Shown here piece after piece: positions 11,900 to 27,200 of a stretch of 64,000 nt of DNA. The notes beneath the pieces are model-generated. The model was not told the origin of the DNA. It made no database searches and worked only from the letters and a program-made list of their open reading frames with translations. This DNA is from Apis mellifera (lineage: Eukaryota; Arthropoda; Insecta; Hymenoptera; Apidae): NCBI RefSeq assembly GCF_003254395.2, contig NC_037650.1:6572071-6636070 (forward strand), in the 5' to 3' direction. Positions within the stretch are counted from its first letter, which is position 1. Every line of letters begins with the position of its first letter. Both the position numbers and the translations under genes were made by a program.

Positions 11900-14800
11900 G
11901 AAGGTAAATTGTTTTTCCACGTGCGTGATGTGACACGTTGTGGAGAGAAATTGATTTCCAAGAAGCGATGCGATATCGAGGCACAGCATGCGCGATGATT
12001 TACCAATTATTAGACGATGTTTACAACGTGAAAACGAGAAAAAGAATATAAATTCTTAAACAATCGCGGGACGCGATGAATAATATTTCATTCCAAGGAA
12101 AGAACGACAGCGTTATTACCGAGCCATCGATTATTGATTTTTCTGGTGCGAAGTGAAAATTACGATCACGATGGCGGCAACAATGGTGCCGATATATGAA
12201 GACATCAGTCACGAGCACTCAGCACTCCCGTTCGATCGTATTGTTCCACGCTACCTGCGCTGTATGCACTTTAAAATATGTAGCGTAAAACAAAATTCAT
12301 GTTTCTAAACACAAAATTGACGTTCTGCCGATTGAATCGTAAACATCGACGTGTTAGCGGCCGGCCGGTTGATTGCAAAATTGCACTGTGTGGATAACAA
12401 TTTACATCCTCGCTTTCATAGACATCAATTTATATCAAGCCAATCTGTTTTCTGCACCTTTTTTTTTTTTTCTTCTTTTATCAGCCTGACAATTGTCGTG
12501 ATTATATTGCTGATCTATATCTATCCATCATTCACACTATTGTATTACTATTCATAGCGATCGATGAAAATACTTTGACGCCTTGGAAAATAAATATGTT
12601 AACGTTCGACGAACGGAGAGAGATCCAGGTGAACAACTACAGTCCGATAATTAAATGAGATCATCCTGGATCGGCCACCCCGTTGCGAAATTTCATATTT
12701 CAATCCGGTTGAAACTGGTTTCCAGGAATTTTTTCGAATTTTAACTGCGCCTTGCACGGAATTCGTTATAAATAGACGATCCATTTGTCACGATCGTGAT
12801 GCGATAGGCTCGCGGTACAATGTACAATGTGTGTAACAACCATGCCAAGATTAAACCAAGATTGGCATCGTTTTAAGTGTTGGCCGGTCTAAATTTTTAT
12901 CATCAATCGCATTTTCTATTATTCCTCTTTCCCTTGTATGAATAACGAGTGGAAAGGAGCGGAAGTAACGATATGAGAAAATTCTTGAAATCGATAAATG
13001 ATGGAATATCAAGTGTACAAGATATATATTTTATTATTGAACAAATCCAAAAAACAAAAAAGAAAACTAATTACAAAGCTAATTCCTTCCGACTTCGATC
13101 GTCTTTGCGAATCTTAACGCGATCCCATTAAGATCCTCGCCACAAGGATGGATGATGAACATCTGAAACAAAATGATCCATATCAGCGAACTTTGTAACG
13201 GTGATCTTACGGAAGTGAATGGCGCGTGCACGCGATTTTCACGAAACAGAAGAGAAAAAGAACCGCATCCTAATTTTCAATTCCATACTTTAACCGTGGT
13301 GGACTATCGAGCCACCAGCGAATTAGTATGATTTATCTAATCTCGATCTTACACCGACGCACGCTTCGCCACGGCACACGTTTCCCGAGTATAGTTTTTC
13401 AATATACTTTTGCAAGAACGCCGGCAGAGATGTGAACCACTTTGGTGGTTCCTCCCCGGATCGAAAGGAATATTAGAAACGTTGGTTGGTCGTGACTAGC
13501 GGCACTATCGATGGAACGTCCTGTAGAAAGCTGCCAACACTTCGACGTTCCCAGGCAAGGTCTTCGCCATGTCGGTTCCTTGGAAACAATTACGTCTCGT
13601 GGCTTGTAATAACGAACCGTTCTTCTGGAATCGTAGGTACATTTGTATATGTGTAATGCACACACACACACACACATATACACACACAAAGACGTATTTT
13701 CCACGGGAATATGTGCAAGCAAGTGCGTGCTACGATGATGGATAGGATCGTAAATCTATTGGCAGAACGCATTCTCTCATCTTCGACATCCTATCTTTTT
13801 CTTTCTTTCTTTCTTTCTTCCTCTCTTTTTTTTTCATCCTCTTGCGGCACGTTCGAACCCCAAGGTCCACTAGTTTCGAGATTTATCGCCTTATAACGTC
13901 GATACGCCGAAGAAGGAATTCGATCTACGATGGATGAAATGTGAAAGTATAAAAGTTGCTACGTAAGCTTTTTGGAAATTTTGATATCGTACATTGTCTT
14001 TTCGCATCCAACTGTCCTTTTTGAAGATAACTAACGTTTTAACGAAACGATGCATCATATGATTACGATAATGGGAATGGAAGGTTTTTTTACTTTTTAA
14101 AGAACAATAAAATTATTAGGATTCTGCCATCCTAATAACACAGCCGGCTGCCACCAAACGCAGCCTGTCACTCAAACACAAAATCGCATGTCGCGAATGT
14201 ATTACAGAAAATATCGGCTGTCATTTCTCGTCAACAATTCCAAATTACCAGCGTTTCAAAACAATCATACGATCGATGATAAGCAACGGTTGAACGCAAG
14301 AATAAGTCTTCCTAAAAAATCAACATCTGCCACGAAATTACGCACGTATTCTTTTCTTCCCAATATATTTCAAAGATAAAAAATAAATAATAAAGAGAAA
14401 TGTTCTCCAGACGATAGATATAATAAGATCGTATCTTTTTCCAAGTTACGCCATCTTGTACACGCTATAAGAGATAGCCAAACGAAAGAAATCCATACGC
14501 CACGCGGGCCGAACTTTTCTTACGCAGGATTCTCCCAGTAATAACCCAATAAATCAGAGTGGCCTGCCGGTGCAATTAGATCCTGGATGGTTGGAACTCA
14601 CAGAACCCAACCCTTCTCGTAAATACTGCCCTCCGCAACAGGACCAGTATCTTTTCTCTGCTCTCCTTTTTCTTTTCTGCCCGGCCTTTTTTCTCGCTGC
14701 TCTCACGACCCCGCCGCAAATCGGAGGAAGTTCGCGTACCCCCGGTTTCACCGGGGGGTTGTCGATGATACCCTGAACCCTGCCTCCCCTCCTCCCTTAA

Positions 14801-17800
14801 AAACCATCTCTCCACCGTTTCCTTCGTTTCGACTCGCTCGTTTTTTCGCCCGGCCAAGAGGCTACAGGCCACAGCTAGTGCAACCATGGGAACCGTGAAC
14901 GTTAGAGAGTTTAGAGTTTGGGGAGGGAGTTTAATTGCCACCGAGCGATCTGTTAATTCCTAAGTGTCAGGTTGAGAAAGCAGGCTGAGAAAGAAATACG
15001 AAGGCACGCAATAAAAGAGCAGATTCAAGTGGGGGGCCCACAAGTATAATTCTATACGGAATACGTATATATGTATATATATATACACGGTTCCGTATGA
15101 TGGATGGATGAAAATGTCCGACAATGAGTAAGATACATAGGGTAACACCTCGTATCTAAGTGGAAAATGCAATAAATATCTGGCCGCGTTATCTGGTCAA
15201 CCTGTTACCGCACGAGTTAAATGAAGATCGACAACGCTCGCATGTCTATAACTGAAGGTATATAACGTCGGTTAAGTGACCAAAATTACAGAGTCATTAC
15301 ACTGTATTGTGACATTTATTACCCTCGGATAATACCGTGTCATTTAACTGCCAATATTACCGTGCATCTTCTTCACCGTCTTGCTAAATAACGATTTATC
15401 CTATACCAATATTGGCTAACGAGATAAAGCCGAAGAGATAAGCCAATTAGACACGCGCGTTACGCATTTTGATCGAAACGACAATTTTTCGCGTTGCATA
15501 GCAAGCGAAAAGGACGCAAAGAATACGAGAAGATATTTCGAATCCCTGCGTACTTCCTAAATTCAGAGATTTTTCATAAATCTATACTTTGCACTGGATT
15601 GTTTGGATTTGCAAACGGAGATTTTACCGGCAAACGAGATACAATCGAATGGAATCGCTAAAAAGCGAGCGCGCAGCATGAATGCCGGTCAACCCTAACC
15701 TCAAATCATGCCGCGTACGCCTTCGCTTTTGCACGCGGCAAATAAAACGAGCGGCAGTCGACATCGAAATTATACGTATAGATGGCATTGATGTATGGCC
15801 GAGCGGGTTTTGATAGACTGGACGGCCCTCGTGGCCGAGTATAATCGCGCCGCAGCGCATCGTTTTCTCGCCGTGCTCGGTTAAGTCCTCCATTTTGATT
15901 CTGAACTCGGGTAACCTCGGCGTCATGGTCATAAAGGTAGCCGATTATCATTGCTGTTATTCTATCAAGGTTATACAGATGAATTTCATCCCTTCCTATG
16001 CATATATATATCGTCATCTTCCTCTATCATCGATAAAAAATAAGAATAAGATTAAGAATAACTGTACAAATATAGGCAGATTTGAACCAAATGATTGAAT
16101 CATAAGAAACGAGATAAAGAGAATCTAAATTTTAATTACATGACGAATAAGAGAGTCCTAATAACAAGTTTCGTGTTAATTATATCGTGGTGATAGCGAT
16201 TTGCTTTCGATTTTTCTAAAATATCGATTCAATTAGCCAATACTCCTCGGCACTCGAGTTATTGGTACAAGTAAAAGGGTTGAACGATAGCCGCAAAAAT
16301 ATTTTCCGTTGGCGTGCCTAACGCAGGTAACGCCGCAACGAGCAACTCCGTTGGAGGAACTTGGGCCTCGGGATATAAATCTTCCGCCGACAGATGCGCC
16401 GCCCTCAACGTTCACCATCGACCAACCAACCGACTAGAATTTCCGAGGGTAACGCCCTGAAAAACCAGACTCGCCTTGGATGCCCATTGCATTTGCATGT
16501 CATTTCATAAGCGATTACATCCCATCCCAAATCTATTCGTAGCGTATTCGAGGAACGCAACAAACGCTTATCTCGACGCGCGCACACATCTTGCGCGTCA
16601 TGCATCCTATCCTCCACCTATCCTTCCCGTTTTAGGAATTAAATTTTCTTCCGTGATTATCAATTTCTACACGCGCATCGCATCGCGTAAATATATTAAA
16701 AACACGATCCCAACGAGAATCGTATTCTTTGGAATCGCGTGTTTCCTTGGTTTGTCTGCGAAATTCGCGGAGAAAGAAAGGAAGGAAGGATGCGCATGCG
16801 TGTGTTCGCGTATCACGTGATGGTACTTTGGCGGCGGCACAACGCGAACGGTATATCCCTCGATAATTTTTCCGTATCGCGAAATACGCACGCATCGCAG
16901 CAGCTCAGGTTGTCACGAATGGGAACGGAACGAAGCCTAGCCTAATAGGGAATTCACGAATCACGCGATCTCCAGCTTCGTTCCGGGGTTAATCTCCTCT
17001 CGCGTTGGCGATAATTTCATTAGCCTCGTTGGAGGAAAGACGTTGGAGGAGGCCTGGCGAAGGTAACGCGAGATATTCGTTCGGGAAGAGATGGCGTTTC
17101 TTCAAAGGGTGTCAACGTTGATAATCGGTATTGCATATAATTACTCCGCATAATGGGAATATTTTGCTCTTTTTTTACTCGATCCTGCTTCAACCCTGCC
17201 ATTGTGCACAAGACCCGAGCCACGACCGATGAATATTCAAGAGGGGAACGGGCTCGATCTCTCTTTCTCGAGCAGGCCCTAACTCACGTGTACTGTCCGA
17301 TTTTTCATTATACCGTCCTGTCCAAGATAAAACGCGGACGTACAGCTTCCTGGCGTCATAATTCTCTCCCTCCTCCCCCTCCCTCCTCCCCTTGTGTGTG
17401 CCTCGCTGCGTACATTACTTTTTCATCGATCCGTGATTTATACACGCCATTATTTTGTTTTCATACTCGTAGTGGCTTTACACTTTTTCCATACTTTCCT
17501 CTTCCATCGTCGTATTTCCATTTTTTTTTACGCGTATGAAAGCAAAAGAGCGGTTCGAAAATATATAAATCAAATGTGAGAAATATTAGAACGTTGGATT
17601 CTTTTTTTTTTTTTCTTTTTTTATTAAGAGAAGTGAATTTTATTCGGTTCGGACGCCATTTTATTTCTGTTCAGTATACACTCGCGGAATTTTCGTGCGG
17701 CGGGCGATCGTTCAGGTCCAGCGTCGGCTTGGAGGTCGTGCATCACCAGAGTCTGGCAGGATAATAGCTCCCTCCTTCGAGAAGTCTTATTGCCGGACCA

Positions 17801-20800
17801 TGCGCCAAGTGATTGATAGGCACCGAACTATAGAGCAGGGCAACGTGATATTTCGAGGCTTACACGTACGCTTTGGTAAGCGTAGAAATCTCGAGATTTC
17901 TTCAACATACGGAAATTTGCCCGAGAAATCAATCTTCGCGTTCCAATCTTTTCTGAATTTAATCTTCAAAGAAATCAAAGATTATAAATATTTCTTTTAT
18001 CAAATCGGATATGGAAACTCGTAAGATAATTCTTGGCTGATAACAAATTTTTTATTGCAGAGATAACGAAAAATGATTCGTTTTTTGAAAAGAAGAAAGG
18101 CGAGGGAAAGGACACGAAACGTCGATATCAAGATTGACACAAAAGAAATGATGATCCAGAGGTTGGATTATACGAAGGGCGAAGAATATCAGTTCGAAAG
18201 CATATAACATTAAGTGGATTGGTCAGCTGGTACCTTATTTCATTCCGTACGCCAGGTGGAGCCACGCAACAGACTGTGAATACCACAGACATTTCGTATA
18301 CCATTATGAAAATTGCATTGAAAAGGTGTAACTCGTGAATGCAACGAGGAATTATTGTGCACATGGGAGAAACGTGCGAATAGCGTTTGACGCGTGATTC
18401 GAAAAAATATGACAAAATGAAAATTAGAATCAGGATAAATGATGAATTGCGAGAAAAGAAAAAAAGTAATTTTTATCCACCATTTATTTTAGAAAATATA
18501 TTTGTTTGAACTAGTTATCATTGCTATTTCAAACTGGCACGCGTATCGACCTCGGTCTAAGAGCTAAAGTTCTAAAGCTGGAAGCTATCGCCGGAAACCA
18601 TTCTTCGACCAGTCGTACCCTTTCCGGTGCGGAGACTGTAAATCTTTTCCAGCACGCCAACCGGCGGACACGAGGTCCGCCCGAGTCCTCGAAACTGCCC
18701 TATTTTCATCGTTCTATCGTCCCTCGCCCTATCGTCCACCGCCACACTCCAAGTACTTTAGATCGCAACAACGATCGGTGAAAGGTTAACAGATACCGCG
18801 AAGAACTACGCCCTTCGAAACGAAACCAAGGTGTTCTCGTCAGTCCTTGGTAAACTATACCGTGGTTAGACGGTTTCGGCCGGCTAGTTATGAATGTATT
18901 ATTCGGTTTCGCTTTCGCTTCGATGGATCGGTTAATACCAGGTATCACGTACTTAAAGGTATTTCTAATTACACACGAGATTGATACACGATACTTCTTA
19001 CGCCTCTAAATCGTTAAATAAATTCACTGGACAAGTTTCCAGTTACCTTTCCATTCATACAATTCTCGATTACTTCGTCAATTTTATTCATAACGAAAAT
19101 ATTCGAAAACCGATCCAAAAATAAGACGAGCAACATGACCTATTGATCGTGAAAATCGAAATCTCTAACGGTGTTCCACTGCCGACTCTCATTACCTCGT
19201 CTCGACCTTCTTCTTCCACCGTGATTGCACCGGCGGTATCCGATCTGCGGTCATGGAAATAACCATGCATCAACCCTTCACGGCGAATTGGTCGCATGCC
19301 TTGCGGTCGTGCAGCTCGCGAGGAAGAGGCATACAGGGCAGAAAACCGAAACGTGCCGGATCGATCCGCGTCTGATGACGCCAGACGCCATATAATAGAT
19401 CGGCCGATATATACGCGCAACCGACTTTCTCCCCCCCTCCTCCTCCTCCTCCTCCTCCCTTCTCCCTCACCCTCTTTGTCTCCCGTTTCTTCAGGGGGTT
19501 TACGTGGACGTTTGGGTCGCGATGCCTCGCGGTGGCTCTCGCGCGCCTCACTGGCCCGGAGGGGCCCCGAAAAACCTAACCTCAAAACGCACACGGATAA
19601 TTGGGGATAATGCCGGGGTTGGCAGGGCCCCGTAATTGCACGAGGCCAGGCCCTTTCCAGCCTTCCTTCCCCATACCCGCCCGTGTACCCCCCTCAACAG
19701 TTCCTCGTTCCTCTGGCCCCTTGCGCTAGCTGTCCGTCCGTCCGTCCATCCCGCTACGTCCGTCTGTCGACCGCTTTCGCAGAACCCCGATAATACCTAA
19801 TTCGTCGGTTTGTTTCGTGCTGCCGTGTTATTACGCGGTCCTGGCCCCGGCTTATGCGGGATCCGTCCACGATCCACCGCGAAAAAGACAAAAGCCGCCT
19901 CTGACCTCGAAAATGGATCTCCGAGACACTCGCTCACGTTTCGAGGATCGAATTTGACCCAACTTGCCTCGAGCGTGATTATCTCTAACGCGTTAACTCT
20001 TACACGCCCTGTGGCGTGTACTGTGCTACACCTGCTCGGGGAAATGATGTATAGGACGTACGGAGGATCTTCTTCTCGAAGAGTTTTGTCCAGAAATGGA
20101 AGATGATCGAAGAATTGAACTTTGAACTGATTGGTTGGGATTATTCAGCGATCTCTCTTTCCTTTCACGAGAGATATTTACTCGTGAAGAGCGTGAACTT
20201 GTCTTTTGATATCTTTTTTTAATAATGAGAAAGAAAGTCGGAAGAATGTCGAATAATAGAAGAATGTTTATCGAATAAAATGTGTGGAATAAAAAGTGGT
20301 AAAAGATTTGCGCGTGCAATCGAAGAGATAATTTATGTTACGTTGCGAAGTACAAATCTATTGTTTGATTAGTGTATGGTGTCAAGATTGCAACGTCGAA
20401 TTACGTTGTCCCCATCAGATCAAGTTTGATACAATTATCCAATCCACGAACACGACGAGAGTAAACATTAAACCTTCTCTGTTTTCACGCGCAACTACTA
20501 CACGCGCCACTACGTTTATTACATGGCCTATTAGCAGAGAAAAACTTTGATCTTGCTGCAACTTGCAGATTTGATTACTCGTTTCAACTGCGCGGAGTAG
20601 AAAAAGCGTGAAATGTCAGGCATTAAATTCAGGGCTGCGAGACCAATTGAACTTTCAAGTTAAAAAGTTCCCGGTTTCCAATATAAGCGTGGAAGCATTG
20701 CGTTATCGAAGTAAACAATGAATAAAAAATGATAGAAAGAAGATACGATATCTGTGACGTGATAATCAATCAGATAAAACATCCATGACAGAAGAATATA

Positions 20801-22795
20801 TCGAGACTCATAAAATTTTTACAGACTTTAGAAGAAGACGAAGAACAAATCAGATCAAACGAGGAATTTTTAATAAAAGTTGATTACGAAATTACAACGT
20901 TATGGGATATAAAATTTTATGAAATTATAATTCATCTGAAAAATTTAGAATTAATACTTTATACCAGATCTCCAGATGCACTAAATAAAATGAGTTTATC
21001 GAAGTCATTCTCCTCGCTTTGTCGATTCGACTGTATCGATTATTCCTGATCGAAATCTACGAAGTTAAAATCCTAAAAAAAATATCTTCCCTGGAACCTG
21101 GACACATATCGGCACATTCAGGCTATCATTATCCACATCTGCCGTGGCTGTCCCAGAACAGAGCCTGTAATTACTACATCGCCTTAAACGATGTATGCCT
21201 TCTTTCATTCTTACATCTTGGCCTTTGTTTCCACAACTTGGGGGTCATCGTATCGTCGTTAGCGTTCCTCCCCGGCTGGTCTAATTCAAAGGCTGCCCAT
21301 TTATACACGTGAGCGTTTCCTCAACAATCGACCGAACGTTCCTTCCGATTTCCTGGAAGTGGAACATCAAGGTGTTCCATTGGCCCCACTTGGATGAACA
21401 ATTTATCCTGTTCCTTCCTCTTTGAATCTTTTTATCGTTCGTCAAAAAACGAAACCGAGTTCACGGCAGCAAACCTCCTCGGCCGACGGATAAATACAGA
21501 AAGGCTGTACTCTCGATCGCGAATATTTCATGGTCGAAGGTTGTTTCGAATCTACGGACGAATACAGCGAAATTTTTAGGAAGAAGCGTCCTTGTTGACG
21601 GCGAAGGCCACATTTCTAAGACATGGACGGGATCAAAGGGTGGAAGGAAGGATCGGTTCGCCCGCGGGGGATATCAAAACCCGTGGACGGGCTTTGGTAC
21701 ATCGTACGATCGTGAACAGGAGTCCGTTCGATAACTAGGAGGATCTTATCTCGAGGGCTCCCAGTTTCGACGGTCCTCGTACCTCGAACTCTTTAAAAGG
21801 TGTACCCTCGAGGGGCGATCGTGCTTTGAGGGCGCCGCATCGCGCCAACCACGCCTTCCCCACCGTTATTTACCTCCGTCCTTTTCGCCCTTGCAGTTTT
21901 ATTGCCTCTTTCTCCCCGTTTTTCAACGTTGGTCCTATCCGGGAGCGATAGATATCCTCGCCATCAATAAAGAATCCGACGGATTCGCCAATTTCACCGA
22001 TCCGGGCGAACAACCGCGAACGATCGAGATTTTTCTCGCATCGCGTCGATCGACAGATTTTCCATTTTGTGAAATATCCGCGTTTCCCGCGTATCTGTTG
22101 GTCACATTATTCGAAATCGCAAGTTGAAGATTCGCCAAGAGGAAGATTTCTTCTTCTGTTCGAGAAAATTTTGATAAATTATGTAGTTTCCTTATTTAAG
22201 TGTAATCACCCGGGAAAATGTATTCGAAGACATCTTCTCTTGGGAGGAATGCAATTAGATAAATAAAGAAATATGTGTTTTATGCACAAGTGAGCAGCAT
22301 TGTGTGCCCGTGCAAGCATGTAGTTTCCAAGGAGTATAAATCTCCCTTGACAGTGATGCCTGCGCCAGAGGCAAGTTGGAGGAGTAGAAGAATTTATCTG
22401 AAGGATAAAGCAAAACGAAGAATATTTTTGTGCGGTAGTTAGCAGTTAGGATATAAATTGGGCATGTTAATTTTTCATCATCCCTCATATACAGACATTA
22501 ATAATTATTTTGGAATATTTGTTAATCATATTTTTTTTTCATGAATTTTATTTCACAATTCAAAATTTCAAACACGCAACTTCCATTTATAAATCTTCTC
22601 AACACTCACTTCATAATTTAGAATATTATTCTACCGCCTATTTCATAATGATTCAATTATTATAAGAAAATCATCTTAATAATTCTTAATACTTTATGAG
22701 ATTTTTTTTCAATTTTTTTTTTAATTTCACACGAGTTTCTTTCTTTCACTTGCAACATCACTACTTAGAAGTCATTGGGGGGAAAAGAATTGCGT
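11900..22795. other. No gene recognised
   Basis: Long stretch without a supportable exon. It contains a CA microsatellite (13659-13676), a CTTT run (13797-13820), a C/G hairpin at 14739-14757, a GC-rich zone around 19.3-19.9 kb with a CCT triplet run, and ordinary AT-rich DNA. It may be intron or intergenic DNA of a gene lying outside the window. Confidence 0.5.
13659..13676. repeat. (CA)n microsatellite
   Basis: Nine CA dinucleotides followed by TATACACACACA. Confidence 0.9.
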
Positions 22796-22799
22796 GCAC

Positions 22800-24260
22800 C
22801 AAAATGGCGGCCATTCACATTCACGGTATATATATATATATATTTCAACTAAGTACATCACTTATATAAAGAATAAATACCGGAATGAATAAAAAAATAC
22901 ACCATTTTTTCAAGTAGACACTCGAACCACTTTAACGTACACACTGTACCCTCATCTTTAACCAATCACTTTCATCTATGTAAATGAAGAATAAAAAAAA
23001 TAAAAAGATATTCGCAACATTGGATTTGGTCAAGGACGTCAAAATGGCGGCGATATAAACGAAACTTGAGAGTCCCAAACGAGGATACGAACGTGTTATC
23101 CTCGGAATCGAAAGAAGAATGAATTTACAAGAAAATAAGGTGACAAAAGAAAACAGGATCATTGATCCACGAGGTGAAGAGCGGAGCACACAAGACCCGG
23201 GCAGGTGTAACGCGCAGCGGCAGTAGACACCAACTGATCTCACATAACAACGGCCGATAAAATTGTTGCGTTTCCACCAAAAATTATCCTCTTTTTTTCC
23301 CTCGCGGTATAAAAAGTACAAAATTGTGGTAATTTAGCCCCCACCGCCGTGACGGCGATGCTCCGCTCGCTGCTCGCAGGGAGGAGAGAGGCAATGAGCG
23401 CGCAAGAATGAAAAAGATAGAAGAAGCAACGGAGAAGGAGACGAAGGTAGAAAATGTTAGAGACGGAAAGGGAAGAAGAGGGGCGGGAAAAGAGGAAAAC
23501 AAAACGAGGGCCTTTCGCCCATGAATACGCCGCACTAACAACACGGGACAATTATGGTTCAATATAGCTGACGTTAATAACAATAGCCGAGGCGGCTTCA
23601 CACGATCAGCTTTATCCTTTTCTTCCCGAAAAAAAAAATACATTATGAGATATATTTTAAAAAAACGTGTACCATATTCGTGATGTGGCCAAGCACGCGT
23701 TTCACGTATTATGTACGCGAAAAAAAAGACGTTACGTGCAAACGTTTAATGTACATGGAATGAAGCAATTCACCGTACGTATGTACAACTTATAAAAATA
23801 ATATATCATAGTTTATGCATCGCGACATCGTTATCGCGTGCACGTTGTTATGTTGTTACAATTAAAAAATTATCCATCTATCTAGAAAAGATATAATACA
23901 ATATAGATAATACTTACCCGCGTGAAATTTTCTGCGAATCGTTGTTGATCAGCCAGTTCTTGATGTCAATGCACAACGAAATCACTTTGTCACGCGTCGG
24001 AAGAAATGTTACTCGAAATGATGTTCGATTTCTCTAGCACGGGAAAGAACTCTTGTCCTGTACTGTTGCTCGTGTGAACTCACCCAATGCTTAAGCCACC
24101 GAGAAGGGGCATATACTATGAAATTAGTATAATCACGATCAAAATTACTCGCACCAGCCTGTGCTGGAACCACCAACCGCCGGTCAAATAACCCGCCCCG
24201 CCATCGCCAATCAGCGATCGCGAGTTGGCGGCCATCTTGCGCGATACAGCATGCGCATCG
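22800..24260 (-). promoter_or_regulatory. Promoter-like region for an unidentified minus-strand transcript
   Basis: Three YY1/Pho-type motifs occur: AAAATGGCGGCC at 22801, AAAATGGCGGCG at 23041, and GGCGGCCATCTTGCG at 24227 (AAGATGGCCGCC on the minus strand). The last sits next to an NRF1-like GCATGCGCA (24249-24257), a CCAAT box (24207-24213) and a GC box CCCGCCCCGCC (about 24192-24202). This clustering is typical of housekeeping promoters. No coding exon could be joined to it inside the window. Confidence 0.4.
23918..24240 (-). other. Candidate noncoding first exon (minus strand)
   Basis: Reading the minus strand from the YY1/NRF1-like cluster near 24240, the sequence runs about 320 bases to a consensus splice donor CGCGG|GTAAGTA at 23918/23917. 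An AUG in AAGATGGCCGCC opens 39 codons ending TAG, so the segment looks more like 5' UTR than coding. If real, the coding exons lie to the left, possibly beyond the window. The start is a guess; only the donor is well placed. Confidence 0.35.
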
Positions 24261-24299
24261 GCAGCTACAAATTACCGTAAAAGTGGATAATCTTTGCTC

Positions 24300-27200
24300 A
24301 CGAGGTGCGTACTGTAAGTAGATAGTTACTTTGTCCCTCTTTTCTTCGTTTCGTTTCAAAAAATATCGCGAATAATCCTTTAGAATTTTTAACAAACTAG
24401 TCAAAATTATCCCATATATGCGCAATATCGGTCGAGTTAACTATATTTGCATACGAAATAGAAACAGGCATGTGCAGATTTAGATAAGATACCGGTCTTA
24501 ATATCATTTGCATAAGTATCATTTTTTTTCATTTAAATGGTAATCCATTCCATTAAATTTCCTTTGAATCTTCGTATTTAGCGTTGCACAGAACGGCTGC
24601 ATTATTCTGTCGCGTATTCAGAGAACTCTTTTCTTTCCGTGTTTTCAATGCAAAAGAAAAAAAGAAATTGCACGCAACCCGAGACCGCGAAACGTAATCG
24701 CGCGTCGGACTCTCTCACGCAGGTTGGTACAAGGTTGTCGTCTCCCATTTATACGGTGCAACCGTGCACCATAAGAACAAAATTTGTCGTAAAAGTAACT
24801 TCTTTACGTGGTAAAATAACTATTCTGTGCTATTCCAAATTTCTAATTAGAAGAACTTGATTGTTTATCTTCATCAACACCGAGAGTATTTTTCGCTGAA
24901 AATTAGTTAATCACTTTAATATCTACTCTAATACGTCTGTAATTAACTATAAGCCGTTAGCCGATACGGTGACTGACACTCGGATAGTTTAAATTGTACA
25001 GCACATTTTCCTTATTTAACTTGTCGTTAAAACTAATTAACGACACGTGATAAGTCATTTTCTTCAATGTCGCCCACGTTGATGTATTATACGCAACATG
25101 CGCATGGATGCAATTGGGTATATATATTCATCTTAATGTACACGCCTCACCCGTAGGGAGTTCTCGAAGCGCCGTGTTACGTTTCCTTACGTTGCGTCAC
25201 GTGGACTGGCCCCCCTGATTATAGTCGTTAATTATCGGTGGTTGCGGCTAACCGAAATTAGAGGATTCGAGATCGCTACTCCTCTCATATTAAGAGTAAA
25301 AATAAGATTACCACAGATCTCTTACTCTTTGCATAAAAAAGAAAAAAAAATAAAGAAAAAAAGACAAGCGAATTCAGCTTCGCAGACGTAAGAGAGGAAG
25401 TTATACGTTCTCCATTTTTCGACTACCACAAAATCAGAATTTCAAACGCTATATACGATCGAATAAAGTATCTCGTATCTCGGATTTCTAATAAATTATT
25501 GAGATAGGGGAAAGGAGTTTCCTGACATTGAATTGATCCGCAAGGATCATAGAACGTACGGATTACTGTTAACCATCGAAAATTTGCATTGCTAAAAGCA
25601 GATAAGAAGAAAACGGAGGATAGGAGAAGGAGGGCGTAACATAGGAGATTCCTGCGCCAGTCCTTCCGCCGTTTTTCGAGACGTATACTATCTGCTACAC
25701 CCGGGGCACGAATACGAATTAGGACCAAGTCGCAACAGGATCGAGTCCCGCCGATTTCGAATATGCTGGCGCCTTGGGCAACGATAAGTTGCTGCAGTGG
25801 GTCTAGCCACTGCTCTGCCCTCTGTAATTATACCGTATACAACCAAGCGTTTTGCCTCGTTCTTTCTTTCTTTCTACGTTACTTTCTCCTTCGTTTTCCA
25901 CCGTTCCTCGTCTCCGCTGGATGCTTCTTATTGTTGAACGCGTGTTTCGCCGACCACGGTCCCGCCGGGGGCGAACCTTGCGTTCGAACAGCCGTCTTCG
26001 AGGCTCCATTCTTTCGTTCCACCCTCCCCGTCCGTTTCGTTTGCTTTGTTACACTTTTTATTAAATTGTTCCTTTATCGTATTTAATAACAATGATCGAT
26101 TCGTCGTGCGTATTTCACACGTGCATCCAGAGCGATTTTTAAAAAAAAATTGTTCGATATCGGAATATATTTGCGTTACTTAATCGATTTAATACGCAAT
26201 TAATACGGATCGTTAATTAATGATGCGTGTTCCCTTAAGAATATGATTATACGCGTATTGTCGATCGAGGTTTGTCGTTCCATTCGATCTCGAGCAGACG
26301 TATTATTTGCATCTTCGATGCCCGGAGCACAAGTTGCTTCTGTGGATATTTGAAAGACGATAATTGGTTAAGGAGCAGCGATCCGTTCGCGCGATCACTT
26401 CAATATATACCTAGATACACATCTCGAACAGTGTTTCGAGGAGTAATCGTAATTTCCCATCGCGATTTAATATATTCGTGAAAAAAATCAGATCGGATGC
26501 GATTGGTCGCCGTCGGACGGTCCACGACGTTTCCAGGGACAAGTTTCCTTATCCCTGCTTTCTACAGTATTTATCTTGTAAATTATAATCGTATTTTTCT
26601 GCGAGCAATGCAATTTCTTGCGCATTTTATTTGCCAAAAGAAGCTATAATCGGGCACACTTCAGCAACGTGAAAAAAAAAAAAGGAAAAGAAAAGAAAAG
26701 AAAAGAGGGATGTTGTAAAAGAATACGACATACGTTAGGTACTGATCTGTTTACCGGTTTTGCCTTAAAATAAAATTGTCAGCCATTGCGAGACTTTATA
26801 ATGGTCTAAGGCCCACGGCAGCTTTGATAAATTGTAGTAATCTTAGATAAATACCATGACTCATATATGACAGTGCATCGCCAATGAACATAACGTTTGA
26901 TGCACAAAGTCGTAGACGGTATTATAATATTTTCGTGTGTGTGAGCTGCATAAATATATTTACAGATACACGTATATATCAGATATATACATGTATAGAA
27001 ATATTTCAGCAATTGCAATGAGTCAGTGTACCACGATTTTCTAACTATGTACGCTCACTGACTGCGAGATTTATGATTTGTTACGTAACGTCTTTGGTAA
27101 ATTTAGTTTCGTATACACGGTACACATACATAATCATTTCACAGACTAGTGAACGCATATTATCCGAGACATCTGATAGTAGATAATGCACATTGTGTAC

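Noticed and set aside
14739..14757. CCCCCGGT-TTC-ACCGGGGG hairpin as a terminator or microRNA
   Set aside because: Stem is only 8 bp with a 3-base loop, too short for a microRNA precursor, and no adjacent gene needs it.
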